36,434 nucleotides of DNA from Salinivirgaceae bacterium (GTDB lineage Bacteria > Bacteroidota > Bacteroidia > Bacteroidales > SZUA-534): positions 1 to 36,434 of the forward strand of contig JAFZKK010000006.1 of NCBI GenBank assembly GCA_017551905.1. Direction: 5' to 3'. Under the pieces are notes generated by a model that worked only from the letters and a program-made list of their open reading frames with translations, did not search any database and was not told the origin of the DNA. Positions within the stretch are counted from its first letter, which is position 1, and every line of letters begins with the position of its first letter. This document shows positions 1-7,619 of the stretch, piece after piece. A program made the translations under genes and the position numbers.

Positions 1-388
1 TGTGGCAATAAGCAAACGCATAGTCATCAATGCTAATAACAGATTTGGGTATTGTGATAGAATAAAGGCCGTTGCAATTTTTAAATGCCAATGGCCCAAT
101 ACTTGTAACGCCTTCAGGAATAGTTATTGATGTCAGACTGCTGCATTCAATGAAAGCCCACTTTCCAATGCTTTTCACCAAATATGTTATTCCATTATTG
201 CTGACAGTTTTTGGAATAGTCACTATTGTCAAACCCGAATAATTTTTTTTATCAGTGTATTGATATGTTACTTCCACTGTATTATTGCTTGTAACGTTGT
301 AGTACAAACTTCCGCTTTTGAAATCGTATGCAAATATTTGTCCTACAAACAATAAGAAGATTATAATGAGTGAAATTACCTTTTTCAT
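1..388 (-). CDS. Partial secreted leucine-rich-repeat (BspA-like) protein
   Basis: This is the N-terminal 129 residues of a protein that runs off the left edge. The ATG at 388 opens a signal peptide ([20 protein letters not shown]) with a probable cleavage site after the final Ala. Repeats of the LRR_5/BspA type follow, visible as the motifs [24 protein letters not shown] and [14 protein letters not shown], each ending in a K/E-W/L-AF segment. The family is secreted or surface-attached and often mediates adhesion or protein contacts in gut and oral Bacteroidales. That role is inferred from the family. The start lies only 15 bp after the stop of the DUF2971 gene on the same strand, and no TAnnTTTG box is seen in the gap, so the two are probably co-transcribed. 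The C-terminus, and with it any sorting domain, is not visible. Confidence 0.82.
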   Translation of the reverse strand, partial: MKKVISLIIIFLLFVGQIFAYDFKSGSLYYNVTSNNTVEVTYQYTDKKNYSGLTIVTIPKTVSNNGITYLVKSIGKWAFIECSSLTSITIPEGVTSIGPLAFKNCNGLYSITIPKSVISIDDYAFAYCH

Positions 389-403
389 AATCAATTCTTT
401 GGA

Positions 404-1360
404 TTAACATTCTGTTATTCTGTATGTAAGATGACTAACCTTTGTAATCATTATGTTTATAATTCCAAAACCCAGCCCAACTTTCCAAATTATTCTTGCA
501 TTAACCATTCCCTTAACTGCTTCCAAAAAATCAAGAACTTTTGTTTGTAGGCACTCTTTTTGATAGCAGACGTGTAATTCGTATGTCGAAATGGATAAAA
601 TCTGTTGTCTGTATTGCAAATCCTTAAAGAAATTGATACCTAACGTTATGCTTTTCAATGCCATAATAGGATATTTGAATTTTCTATCGTGCAAGCCAGG
701 ATATTTGTTTATTAGGTCTGCATTTTCTCCAAATGTTTTCATATCAAATCCAACAGGTGATTTTATCATCAACCGCCATTCGTCCTCATATTCCCAACAT
801 TCGTTTTTCACATTGCTTTGTATCAATGCCATTGTTTGAACATCGTAAATTAAGGACGAGCATTTTTCTATTTTTCCTACATAATGAATCGGGAAAGGCC
901 CACTATATACAAATGGGAATTGCTTAATATCCCATTCAAGACAAAAACCATCGTTATTGGCATATCGTGGCCACATTATCGGGTTTATGGGTGAATCAGT
1001 CAACGATAAAACGCCCCATTTAGAAAACATTATGGCAGAAAAACACTTGGTCGAAAATTCAAACAATGAAGCCCCTTCTCCATATGTTTTTTTCGCATCT
1101 TCATAAAAATGTTCTAACAGTGCTCTCGCATTGTCTTCGTCCTCAATCTTCGCCAAATCCATATCGCAATCGAACGGGTCGTTCAATTGATACGGGTGTG
1201 AAGCATACACATACATATTTGTTAATGCATCAACAGAATTATCGTTAAGTGCATAGTACTTAAAAAAGGTATCTGGAATTGTGTATTTTTCGTTGGGTTC
1301 CAACAAGAACTTGCCTGAATCTCGATTATAGCCATATTTCCACCCTAAATAATCTTGCAT
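404..1360 (-). CDS. DUF2971 family protein
   Basis: This 318-residue protein resembles the DUF2971 family. The N-terminal part has the typical YYALNDNSVDAL then YASHPYQLNDPFDC block at about residues 35-65. The middle has WGVLSLTDSPINPIMWPRYANN and an EYEDEWRLM motif near residue 190. These conserved D/W/R residues suggest an enzyme or ADP-ribosyl-type fold, but no activity is established for the family. Members are common in accessory and mobile regions of Bacteroidota. A TATGTTTG promoter box lies 37 bp upstream of the ATG. The last ~70 residues become hydrophobic and Ile-rich and look less like the family. The partial LRR gene follows 15 bp downstream. Function is unknown. Confidence 0.75.
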   Translation of the reverse strand: MQDYLGWKYGYNRDSGKFLLEPNEKYTIPDTFFKYYALNDNSVDALTNMYVYASHPYQLNDPFDCDMDLAKIEDEDNARALLEHFYEDAKKTYGEGASLFEFSTKCFSAIMFSKWGVLSLTDSPINPIMWPRYANNDGFCLEWDIKQFPFVYSGPFPIHYVGKIEKCSSLIYDVQTMALIQSNVKNECWEYEDEWRLMIKSPVGFDMKTFGENADLINKYPGLHDRKFKYPIMALKSITLGINFFKDLQYRQQILSISTYELHVCYQKECLQTKVLDFLEAVKGMVNARIIWKVGLGFGIINIMITKVSHLTYRITEC

Positions 1361-1396
1361 ACAGTTATCGTTTTATTCTGTTAAACCATTTATCAT

Positions 1397-1404
1397 CAAA
1401 CATA
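1397..1404 (-). promoter_or_regulatory. -7 promoter box for the DUF2971 gene
   Basis: The minus strand reads TATGTTTG, an exact match to the Bacteroidota -7 consensus TAnnTTTG, 37 bp before the ATG at 1360. No clear -33 TTTG is seen. Confidence 0.5.
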
Positions 1405-1645
1405 AAAAAGCGTGAAACCCAATTGTTTAAATCGTCATTTTTCCAAAACAAAAAGAAAAAGCCTTAATGCTTTAATATGTCATTTAAATTGTGTTGTTTT
1501 TCAGTTTTTTATAATTCGTTTTTATATGTTGTCAAACTCTAATTTTATTGTTTCACACGGGTAAGACGTTCCATCTTGCCCGAAAGATGCGTAAAGGTAA
1601 TGAAAATGTTTTTAAGTGTGCGGTAGGGAAAATGCGGTGGGTGGC
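1405..1645. other. AT-rich intergenic region with no gene
   Basis: No credible coding sequence is seen on either strand. On the minus strand a short AAAGC/GCTTT stem at about 1461-1474 is followed by a T-rich run and could be a weak terminator for the KilA-N transcript. A GGGTAAGA/TCTTGCCC hairpin at about 1559-1581 has no U-run on either side, so its role is unclear. The 72-residue plus-strand frame crossing 1548-1766 resembles no known protein and is antisense to the gene remnant. Confidence 0.5.
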
Positions 1646-1741
1646 TCACAATCTCGCCATAATATCGGCAATGAAAGTAGAATCGAACACATCGAAAGCG
1701 AAGCAACGCTTGCCTAAATCTTTAAGTGAGGCGCCAATGTG
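1646..1741 (-). pseudogene. C-terminal gene remnant, probably of an ORF6N/PLD-like protein
   Basis: Read on the minus strand, this stretch encodes 31 residues and a stop: HIGASLKDLGKRCFAF followed by DVFDSTFIADIMARL. The HIGASLKDLGKxxFAF signature is one I associate with the C-terminal phospholipase-D-like tail of Bacteroidota ORF6N-domain proteins. That assignment is from memory and is moderate. The frame closes upstream, next to the KilA-N stop codon. A neighbouring frame just before it reads IDKTT, as expected of the same family after a small deletion. No start codon or upstream body of the gene is present, so this is a decayed fragment. A second copy of its last 14 codons lies at 2697-2741. 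Confidence 0.6.
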
Positions 1742-1768
1742 GTTTTGTCTATTTTGTGAAACCTAATA

Positions 1769-2593
1769 TTACTCAGTTAATGGTTGGTGCTCGCTAAGAT
1801 TTTCAAGTACTTGCATCTGTTGAATTGCAATTTTATTCAGTTTTTCAAGGCGCTCGCTTTGCGGCAGGCCATCGTTAATGAACACTGCGTTCAAGTTCTC
1901 CATATTCGAAAGGCAGATAAGTTGATTAATAGTGGCATAGTCGCGAATATTTCCTTTTAGTTCGGGGTTGGCATTGCGCCACTCACGCGCCGTCTGACCA
2001 AACATTGCAACATTCAGCATATCGGCTTCGTCGGCATATACAAACGATTTGCGGGCTGCGGTTAGTTCGGGTGGAATAAGGTTTTGCTTGATAGCATCGG
2101 TGTGAATCCGATAATTGATTTTTGCTAATTCTCGTTTTGCACTCCATCCAAGTTGCGCTTGTTCTTCATCTTTCAGTCGTTGATATTCACGAATCAGGTA
2201 AAATTTGAACTCGGGGCTGAGCCACGAACCAAACTCGAAGGCAATGTCTTTATGCGCGTATGTTCCTCCATAGCGACCCGTACTTGAGATAATTCCTATC
2301 GCCCCAGTTCGTTCAATCCATTGTTTTACAGATAGAACGAAGCCATTGCTACCAGCATTGAATCTAATGTTACTGAATTCAGTAAGATTAAAATGCGGGT
2401 TGTTCATCTGCTCCCAAATGCCAAGAAAGTCAACGGCAAACCGAGTGCTAAGCCAATGTGAAATGACTAAGCCTGTATTTGTCTCGTTTTTGAACTTTGC
2501 CATATCGGTAAGGCTGACATAGTCCTCGTTTTGGTTTTTCAAAATCGAAATGGCACTGCCTTCGACTTCTATCTTATTGTTTGCCTTTGTCAT
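1769..2593 (-). CDS. KilA-N domain-containing protein
   Basis: This 274-residue protein has a KilA-N DNA-binding domain, the domain shared by phage KilA/Bro proteins and fungal APSES regulators. The domain spans about residues 20-140. It shows DYVSLTDMAKFKN, then a WLSTRFAVDFLGIWEQ segment, and closes with GRYGGTYAHKDIAFEFGSWL and FKFYLIREYQRLK, all typical of the family. The C-terminal half is helical and charged, without a domain I recognise. KilA-N genes of this size are scattered in Bacteroidota genomes on prophages, defence islands and as singletons. The cellular role is not known. It has its own promoter box 29 bp upstream and appears intact. Gene fragments lie directly on both sides, which marks the locus as accessory. 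Confidence 0.85.
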   Translation of the reverse strand: MTKANNKIEVEGSAISILKNQNEDYVSLTDMAKFKNETNTGLVISHWLSTRFAVDFLGIWEQMNNPHFNLTEFSNIRFNAGSNGFVLSVKQWIERTGAIGIISSTGRYGGTYAHKDIAFEFGSWLSPEFKFYLIREYQRLKDEEQAQLGWSAKRELAKINYRIHTDAIKQNLIPPELTAARKSFVYADEADMLNVAMFGQTAREWRNANPELKGNIRDYATINQLICLSNMENLNAVFINDGLPQSERLEKLNKIAIQQMQVLENLSEHQPLTE

Positions 2594-2622
2594 ATTTGAG
2601 ATTTATCGTTCAATGCTTAAAG

Positions 2623-2630
2623 CAAATATA
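2623..2630 (-). promoter_or_regulatory. -7 promoter box for the KilA-N gene
   Basis: The minus strand reads TATATTTG, an exact TAnnTTTG match, 29 bp upstream of the ATG at 2593. Confidence 0.6.
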
Positions 2631-2696
2631 ATCAGGTGAGTTGAAAAATGAAAATGGATTTTTTTAAGAGTGAGAGATAATCCTTTCGATTGTGGT

Positions 2697-2741
2697 TTAC
2701 AGTCTCGCCATAATATCGGCAATGAAAGTGGAGTCGAACAC
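2697..2741 (-). pseudogene. Second C-terminal remnant, paralogous to the one at 1646
   Basis: The minus strand encodes VFDSTFIADIMARL and a TAA stop, the same 14 residues as the end of the remnant at 1646-1741. The two copies match at 41 of 45 bases. The four differences are three synonymous changes (GAT/GAC, TCT/TCC, TTG/CTG) and TGA versus TAA. The remnant starts at the U-tract of the DUF3467 terminator, so nothing further upstream survives. Confidence 0.6.
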
Positions 2742-2770
2742 AAAAAAAGCCCACCATGAATCTGGCAGGC
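2742..2770 (-). terminator. Intrinsic terminator downstream of DUF3467
   Basis: On the minus strand an 8-bp stem (GCCTGCCA with TGGTGGGC, two G-U pairs) closes a 6-nt loop and is followed by seven T. The G-U pairs form only in minus-strand RNA, which supports this orientation. Confidence 0.7.
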
Positions 2771-2804
2771 CTCTTCCCTATCGTTATTTACGTTTTAGTT
2801 TCCT

Positions 2805-2888
2805 GTTTTCATTAGCGTTAGTGTTAGCGTCTTCGTCTTAGTTTTCGTTAGCGTTAGTGTTAGCGTTTTCGTCATCGTTAGTGTTATT
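2805..2888. repeat. Degenerate tandem hexamer array (about 14 units)
   Basis: On the plus strand this reads as an unbroken register of six-base units, mainly GTTAGC, GTTAGT, GTTTTC and GTCTTC. The block GTTAGCGTTAGTGTTAGC recurs. The array begins at the stop codon of the DUF3467 gene and runs toward its terminator. A 26-residue Thr/Leu/Lys frame on the minus strand is a product of the repeat and is not called as a gene. Confidence 0.85.
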
Positions 2889-3205
2889 TACGCCTTCGCC
2901 GTAGGTGTCCCAAAGTTCATCGGGAAATTCTTATTCCCCGGCTCCACTTGTCTGATTTTTCCGAAGTTTGCCTCATATCGGGCAACATTCTCTTGCAAAG
3001 CCATCAGAAGGCTTTTGGCGTGCTCCGGCGTCATAATGATTCTCGATTTCACTTTCGCCTTCGGCAAACCTGGAGCCATACCCGCAAAATCGAGAAAAAA
3101 CTCTGAATGTGAATGTGTTATGATAGCCAAATTAGAGTAAATACCTTGTGCAACATCTTCCGACAGTTCGATGTTCATCTGTTTGTTTTGTTCCTGTTCG
3201 CTCAT
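2888..3205 (-). CDS. DUF3467 domain-containing protein
   Basis: This is a 105-residue member of DUF3467, a small family common in Bacteroidota and usually found next to the rpoBC block. The pattern NIELSEDVAQGIYSNLAIITHS, then FFLDFAGMAPG, then VKSRIIMTPEHAKSLLMALQENVARYE matches the family from end to end. Its biochemical role is unknown. I use the ATG at 3205 rather than the TTG at 3253. The longer frame would cross both the rpoC terminator hairpin and the promoter box at 3220-3227, leaving no transcript able to carry it. The gene follows rpoC by 76 bp but has its own promoter and terminator, so it is probably an independent unit. Confidence 0.88.
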   Translation of the reverse strand: MSEQEQNKQMNIELSEDVAQGIYSNLAIITHSHSEFFLDFAGMAPGLPKAKVKSRIIMTPEHAKSLLMALQENVARYEANFGKIRQVEPGNKNFPMNFGTPTAKA

Positions 3206-3219
3206 ATCAATGTTTTTTT

Positions 3220-3227
3220 CAAAGATA
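3220..3227 (-). promoter_or_regulatory. -7 promoter box for DUF3467
   Basis: The minus strand reads TATCTTTG. It overlaps the U-tract of the rpoC terminator and lies 14 bp before the ATG at 3205, so the predicted leader is only a few bases long. Confidence 0.55.
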
Positions 3228-3260
3228 AAAAAAATAAGGTTGCCGTTTGGCAACCTTATT
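3226..3260 (-). terminator. Terminator of the rpoBC operon
   Basis: A perfect 12-bp stem (AATAAGGTTGCC with its complement, 3233-3244 and 3249-3260) has a 4-nt loop. In minus-strand sense it is followed by a run of eight T. It lies 22 bp after the rpoC stop codon. Confidence 0.88.
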
Positions 3261-3281
3261 TCAATATATACAGATTATCTG

Positions 3282-6200
3282 TTATTCATCTGCAAATTCA
3301 GTCTCTACCTCTTTGTGAATCAAGGCGTCGTACTCTGATTTTGAACCAACGATGATGTCTGAGAACAAGCGGGTTCCTGTACCTGCCGGTATCTGGTGTC
3401 CTACAATCACATTCTCTTTCAAGCCTTCCATCGGGTCCAGCTTGCCACAGATTGCTGCCTCGTTCAGCACCTTGGTTGTCTCCTGGAACGAAGCGGCCGA
3501 GATGAAGCTCTTGGTCTGCAATGCGGCGCGTGTGATACCTTGCAGCACCTGGTTCGATGTTGCAGGAACGGCGTCGCGGGCCTCAACCAAGCGCAAATCC
3601 TTACGTTTCAAAATAGAGTTCTCGTCGCGCAGCTTGCGTGTTGTCACAATCTGACCGGCTTTCAGGTTCTCCGAGTCGCCTGCATCGGTAACAACTTTCT
3701 TGTCCCAAATCCAGTCGTTCTCCTCCATAAAGTCGTTCTTGTTAACAAGCTGTTTCTCAAGGAACTTGGTGTCACCCGGGTCGATAATCTCAACCTTACG
3801 CATCATCTGGCGTACAATCACCTCAAAGTGTTTGTCGTTGATTTTCACACCTTGCAGACGGTAAACCTCTTGAACCTCGTTCACAATGTACTCCTGAACT
3901 TTGGTCGGACCCATAATCGACAAGATGTCTTGCGGAGTGATGGCGCCGTCAGACAACGGAATACCTGCGCGAACGTAGTCATTCTCCTGAACCAGAATCT
4001 GTTTCGACAGCGGAACAAGATATTTAACTTGCTCACCACTGCGCGATGTGATGATAATCTCGCGGTTACCTCGTTTGATTTTGCCGTAAGTCACCTCGCC
4101 ATCGATTTCGGCAACAACTGCCGGGTTCGACGGGTTACGTGCCTCAAACAGCTCAGTTACACGCGGCAGACCACCGGTGATATCACCCGCCTTACCAACG
4201 GCGCGCGGTATCTTCACAATAACCTGACCTTGCTTAATGTCTTCGCCTTCGGCAATAACTATGTGAGCACCTACAGGGATATTGTAGAGTTTTATCTCCT
4301 CGCCAGCCGCATTCTTAACCGAAATGGCCGGGTTCTTAGTCTTGTCACGCGACTCAATGATAACCTTCTCTGCGAAACCTGTTGTTTCATCAGATTCCTC
4401 ACGGTAAGTAACGCCCTCCTCAAGATTTACGAAATCGGCTTTACCGCTGACCTCCGAAATGATGACTGCGTTGTAAGCGTCCCACTCGCAAATCAGAGTG
4501 CCTTTCTTAACTTCGGCGCCGTTCTTAACAAACAGTTTCGAACCGTAAGGTATTGAGTGATTAGATATTACAAGTCCAGTATTGACATCAACCAACTTCA
4601 TTTCAGCCAGACGGCCAACAACAACCTCAATATCGCCGGCATTCTCGTCGTGTGCGATAATCGAGCGGAGCTCCTCAAACTCAACGCGGCCATCGTAGCT
4701 GGCGGTAATGCTTGAGTCGGAAGCGATGTTGCCTGCAGTACCACCCACGTGGAATGTACGCAGTGTCAGCTGAGTACCAGGCTCACCAATTGACTGTGCG
4801 GCGATGACACCCACAGCCTCACCAATCTGAACCATGCGGCTGTTGGCAAGATTACGTCCGTAGCACTTAGCGCAGACGCCGTTCTTCGACTCGCAGGTCA
4901 ATACCGAACGCATCTCAACTTGCTCAATCGGCGAATCCTCAATTATCTTGGCAATCTCCTCGGTGAACTCCTCACCAGCTTTGATAATCAGCTCGCCCGT
5001 AATCGGATGATAAATATCGTGTACCGATGTACGGCCTAAGATTCTGTCGTACAGCGATTCAACTATGTCTTCGTTTTTCTTCAGTGCTGTTGCAACCAAA
5101 CCACGCAGTGTGCCGCAGTCCTCTTCGGTGATAATCACATCGTTCGACACATCGACCAAACGACGGGTCAGGTAACCAGCATCGGCTGTCTTCAAAGCGG
5201 TATCGGCCAAACCTTTACGTGCACCGTGAGTAGAGATGAAGTACTCGAGCACCGACAGACCCTCTTTGAAGTTCGCCAAAATCGGGTTCTCGATAATCTG
5301 ACCGCCCTCGGCGCCTGATTTCTGCGGTTTCGCCATCAAACCACGCATACCGCAAAGCTGACGAATCTGTTCCTTCGAACCACGGGCTCCAGAGTCAAGC
5401 ATCATGAATACTGAGTTGAAGCCTTGATTGTCTGAACTCAACTGTTTCATCAGGATTTGAGTCAGTTTGGCGTTGGTGTGTGTCCAAATATCGATAATCT
5501 GATTGTAACGCTCGTTGTTAGTGATGAAGCCCATATTGTAGTTGTTCATCACCTCGTCAACCTGACGGTAGCCCTCGCTAACCAGTTCAGCTTTTTCAGC
5601 CGGGATAATCACGTCGCCCAAGTTGAACGACAGACCGCCCTCGAACGCCATGCGGTAACCAAGGTTCTTGATATCATCGAGGAACTGTGCTGTAACAGCT
5701 GTTCCGCAAGCCTTGTAAACCTTACCGATGATGTCGCGGAGTGACTTTTTGGTCAGCACCTCGTTGATGAAACCAACCTCAACCGGAACAAATTGGTTGA
5801 CAATCACACGTCCTACAGTTGTCTCAAGAATGGTGTCTTTAACCTCACCGTCAATCAAATCTTTGGTTTTCACCTTGATAGTTGCGTGAAGGTCGACACG
5901 TTTCTCGTTGTAGGCGATGTTCACCTCCTCAGGCGAGTAGAACGTGATGCCCTCGCCAAGAGCGCCTTTGCGGGCTTTGGTGATGTAGTACAGACCAAGC
6001 ACCATGTCCTGCGAAGGAACGGTGATAGGCGCACCGTTGGCCGGGTTCAGAATGTTGTGCGAACCAAGCATCAGCAACTGTGCCTCAAGGATGGCGGCGT
6101 TGCCCAGCGGCAAGTGAACGGCCATCTGGTCACCATCGAAGTCGGCGTTGAATGCCGTACAAGCAAGCGGGTGCAACTGAATAGCCTTGCCCTCGATAAG

Positions 6201-7556
6201 TTTCGGCTGGAAAGCCTGAATACCAAGGCGGTGCAAGGTCGGGGCACGGTTAAGCAGAACCGGGTGTCCCTTGATGACGTTCTCAAGGATGTCCCAAACA
6301 ACAGGGTCCTTGCGGTCAACTATCTTTTTGGCTGATTTCACGGTTTTTACAATACCGCGCTCAATCAGCTTTCGAATTACAAATGGTTTGTAGAGTTCGG
6401 CAGCCATATCCTTCGGCAGACCGCACTCGTGCATCTTCAACTCCGGACCAACAACAATAACCGAACGGGCCGAGTAGTCGACACGTTTACCAAGCAAGTT
6501 CTGACGGAAACGTCCTTGCTTGCCTTTAAGGCTGTCGCTCAACGATTTGAGAGCGCGGTTGTTTTCAGTCTTAACGGCGTTCGATTTGCGCGAGTTGTCG
6601 AACAATGAGTCGACAGCCTCTTGAAGCATACGCTTCTCGTTGCGCAGAATCACTTCCGGAGCTTTTATTTCAATCAGTCGTTTCAGTCGGTTGTTACGGA
6701 TGATAACACGACGATACAAATCGTTCAAGTCGGATGTTGCAAAACGGCCGCCATCGAGCGGAACCAACGGACGCAACTCCGGCGGAATCACAGGGATAAC
6801 CTTCAGAATCATCCACTCCGGACGGTTCTTGCCTTGCGATGCGCGGAACGACTCAACAACCTGCAAACGTTTCAGGGCCTCAGCCTTACGCTGTTGCGAT
6901 GTCTCGGTATCGGCCTTGTGGCGCAAATCGTACGAAAGGTCATCGAGATTCAAGTTGGCAAGCAAGTCATAAATGGCCTCTGCACCCATCTTGGCGATGA
7001 ACTTGTTCGGGTCTGTATCCTCAAGATGCTGATTTTCTTTCGGAAGTTTCTCCATCAAATCGATATACTCCTCTTCCGACAGCAAATCCAAATCGTTTAC
7101 ACCAAATTCTGCCGCAGCACCAGCACGAATAATGATATAGCGCTCGTAGTAAACCACCATATCAAGTTTTTTAGTCGGCAGGCCAAGCAAATAACCTATT
7201 TTGTTAGGCAGCGATTTGAAGTACCAGATGTGGGCAACAGGCACAACCAGTTGGATGTGTCCCATACGCTCGCGGCGCACTTTCTTCTCAGTAACCTCGA
7301 CACCGCAACGGTCGCAGACGATGCCTTTATATCTGATACGCTTGTACTTACCGCAGTGGCACTCGTAATCTTTAACGGGGCCGAAGATGCGTTCGCAGAA
7401 CAAACCGTCGCGTTCTGGTTTGTAAGTACGGTAGTTGATTGTCTCGGGTTTTAAAACCTCGCCACTTGAACGTTCAAGTATCTCCTCTGGAGAAGCCAAC
7501 CCGATTGATATGTGCGAGAACTCGCTTTTTGTTTTAGTTTCCTTTCTAAATGCCAT
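3282..7556 (-). CDS. rpoC: DNA-directed RNA polymerase subunit beta'
   Basis: This is the largest RNA polymerase subunit (1424 residues), which carries the catalytic magnesium site and the DNA clamp. The N-terminal zinc-binding cysteines are C66, C68, C81 and C84 (CHCG...CDRCG). The absolutely conserved NADFDGDQM magnesium loop is at about residue 469. The second zinc site is formed by EEDCGTLRG near 812 and [15 protein letters not shown] near 886-899. The trigger-loop region [17 protein letters not shown] is present. Length and domain order are as expected for Bacteroidota beta', with no insertion or disruption seen. It lies 63 bp downstream of rpoB in the same operon and is followed by a strong terminator. 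It assembles with alpha, beta and omega in the cytoplasm. Confidence 0.99.
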   Translation of the reverse strand: MAFRKETKTKSEFSHISIGLASPEEILERSSGEVLKPETINYRTYKPERDGLFCERIFGPVKDYECHCGKYKRIRYKGIVCDRCGVEVTEKKVRRERMGHIQLVVPVAHIWYFKSLPNKIGYLLGLPTKKLDMVVYYERYIIIRAGAAAEFGVNDLDLLSEEEYIDLMEKLPKENQHLEDTDPNKFIAKMGAEAIYDLLANLNLDDLSYDLRHKADTETSQQRKAEALKRLQVVESFRASQGKNRPEWMILKVIPVIPPELRPLVPLDGGRFATSDLNDLYRRVIIRNNRLKRLIEIKAPEVILRNEKRMLQEAVDSLFDNSRKSNAVKTENNRALKSLSDSLKGKQGRFRQNLLGKRVDYSARSVIVVGPELKMHECGLPKDMAAELYKPFVIRKLIERGIVKTVKSAKKIVDRKDPVVWDILENVIKGHPVLLNRAPTLHRLGIQAFQPKLIEGKAIQLHPLACTAFNADFDGDQMAVHLPLGNAAILEAQLLMLGSHNILNPANGAPITVPSQDMVLGLYYITKARKGALGEGITFYSPEEVNIAYNEKRVDLHATIKVKTKDLIDGEVKDTILETTVGRVIVNQFVPVEVGFINEVLTKKSLRDIIGKVYKACGTAVTAQFLDDIKNLGYRMAFEGGLSFNLGDVIIPAEKAELVSEGYRQVDEVMNNYNMGFITNNERYNQIIDIWTHTNAKLTQILMKQLSSDNQGFNSVFMMLDSGARGSKEQIRQLCGMRGLMAKPQKSGAEGGQIIENPILANFKEGLSVLEYFISTHGARKGLADTALKTADAGYLTRRLVDVSNDVIITEEDCGTLRGLVATALKKNEDIVESLYDRILGRTSVHDIYHPITGELIIKAGEEFTEEIAKIIEDSPIEQVEMRSVLTCESKNGVCAKCYGRNLANSRMVQIGEAVGVIAAQSIGEPGTQLTLRTFHVGGTAGNIASDSSITASYDGRVEFEELRSIIAHDENAGDIEVVVGRLAEMKLVDVNTGLVISNHSIPYGSKLFVKNGAEVKKGTLICEWDAYNAVIISEVSGKADFVNLEEGVTYREESDETTGFAEKVIIESRDKTKNPAISVKNAAGEEIKLYNIPVGAHIVIAEGEDIKQGQVIVKIPRAVGKAGDITGGLPRVTELFEARNPSNPAVVAEIDGEVTYGKIKRGNREIIITSRSGEQVKYLVPLSKQILVQENDYVRAGIPLSDGAITPQDILSIMGPTKVQEYIVNEVQEVYRLQGVKINDKHFEVIVRQMMRKVEIIDPGDTKFLEKQLVNKNDFMEENDWIWDKKVVTDAGDSENLKAGQIVTTRKLRDENSILKRKDLRLVEARDAVPATSNQVLQGITRAALQTKSFISAASFQETTKVLNEAAICGKLDPMEGLKENVIVGHQIPAGTGTRLFSDIIVGSKSEYDALIHKEVETEFADE

Positions 7557-7587
7557 AGACGGAAATTTTAAAAATTTTATGAAGAAT

Positions 7588-7609
7588 GGTACAGCCCGAA
7601 GGCCGTACC
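7588..7609 (-). other. UUCG-tetraloop hairpin between rpoB and rpoC
   Basis: On the minus strand GGTACGGCC and GGCTGTACC pair over nine positions (one G-U) around the very stable loop C(UUCG)G, 10 bases after the rpoB stop. No U-run follows directly, so it is more likely an RNA stability or processing element than a terminator. Confidence 0.65.
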
Positions 7610-7619
7610 CGTCTTGTTT

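Noticed and set aside
1559..1581. Terminator at the GGGTAAGA/TCTTGCCC hairpin
   Set aside because: Neither strand has a U-run after the stem.
2795..2875. Small Thr/Leu/Lys-rich protein on the minus strand
   Set aside because: The frame is a direct translation of the hexamer array, lies after the DUF3467 stop, and has no start signals.
2805..2888. CRISPR array at the short tandem repeats, here or at 28.4-29.97 kb
   Set aside because: Units are 6 or 7 bases in direct contact, with no spacers and no cas genes nearby.
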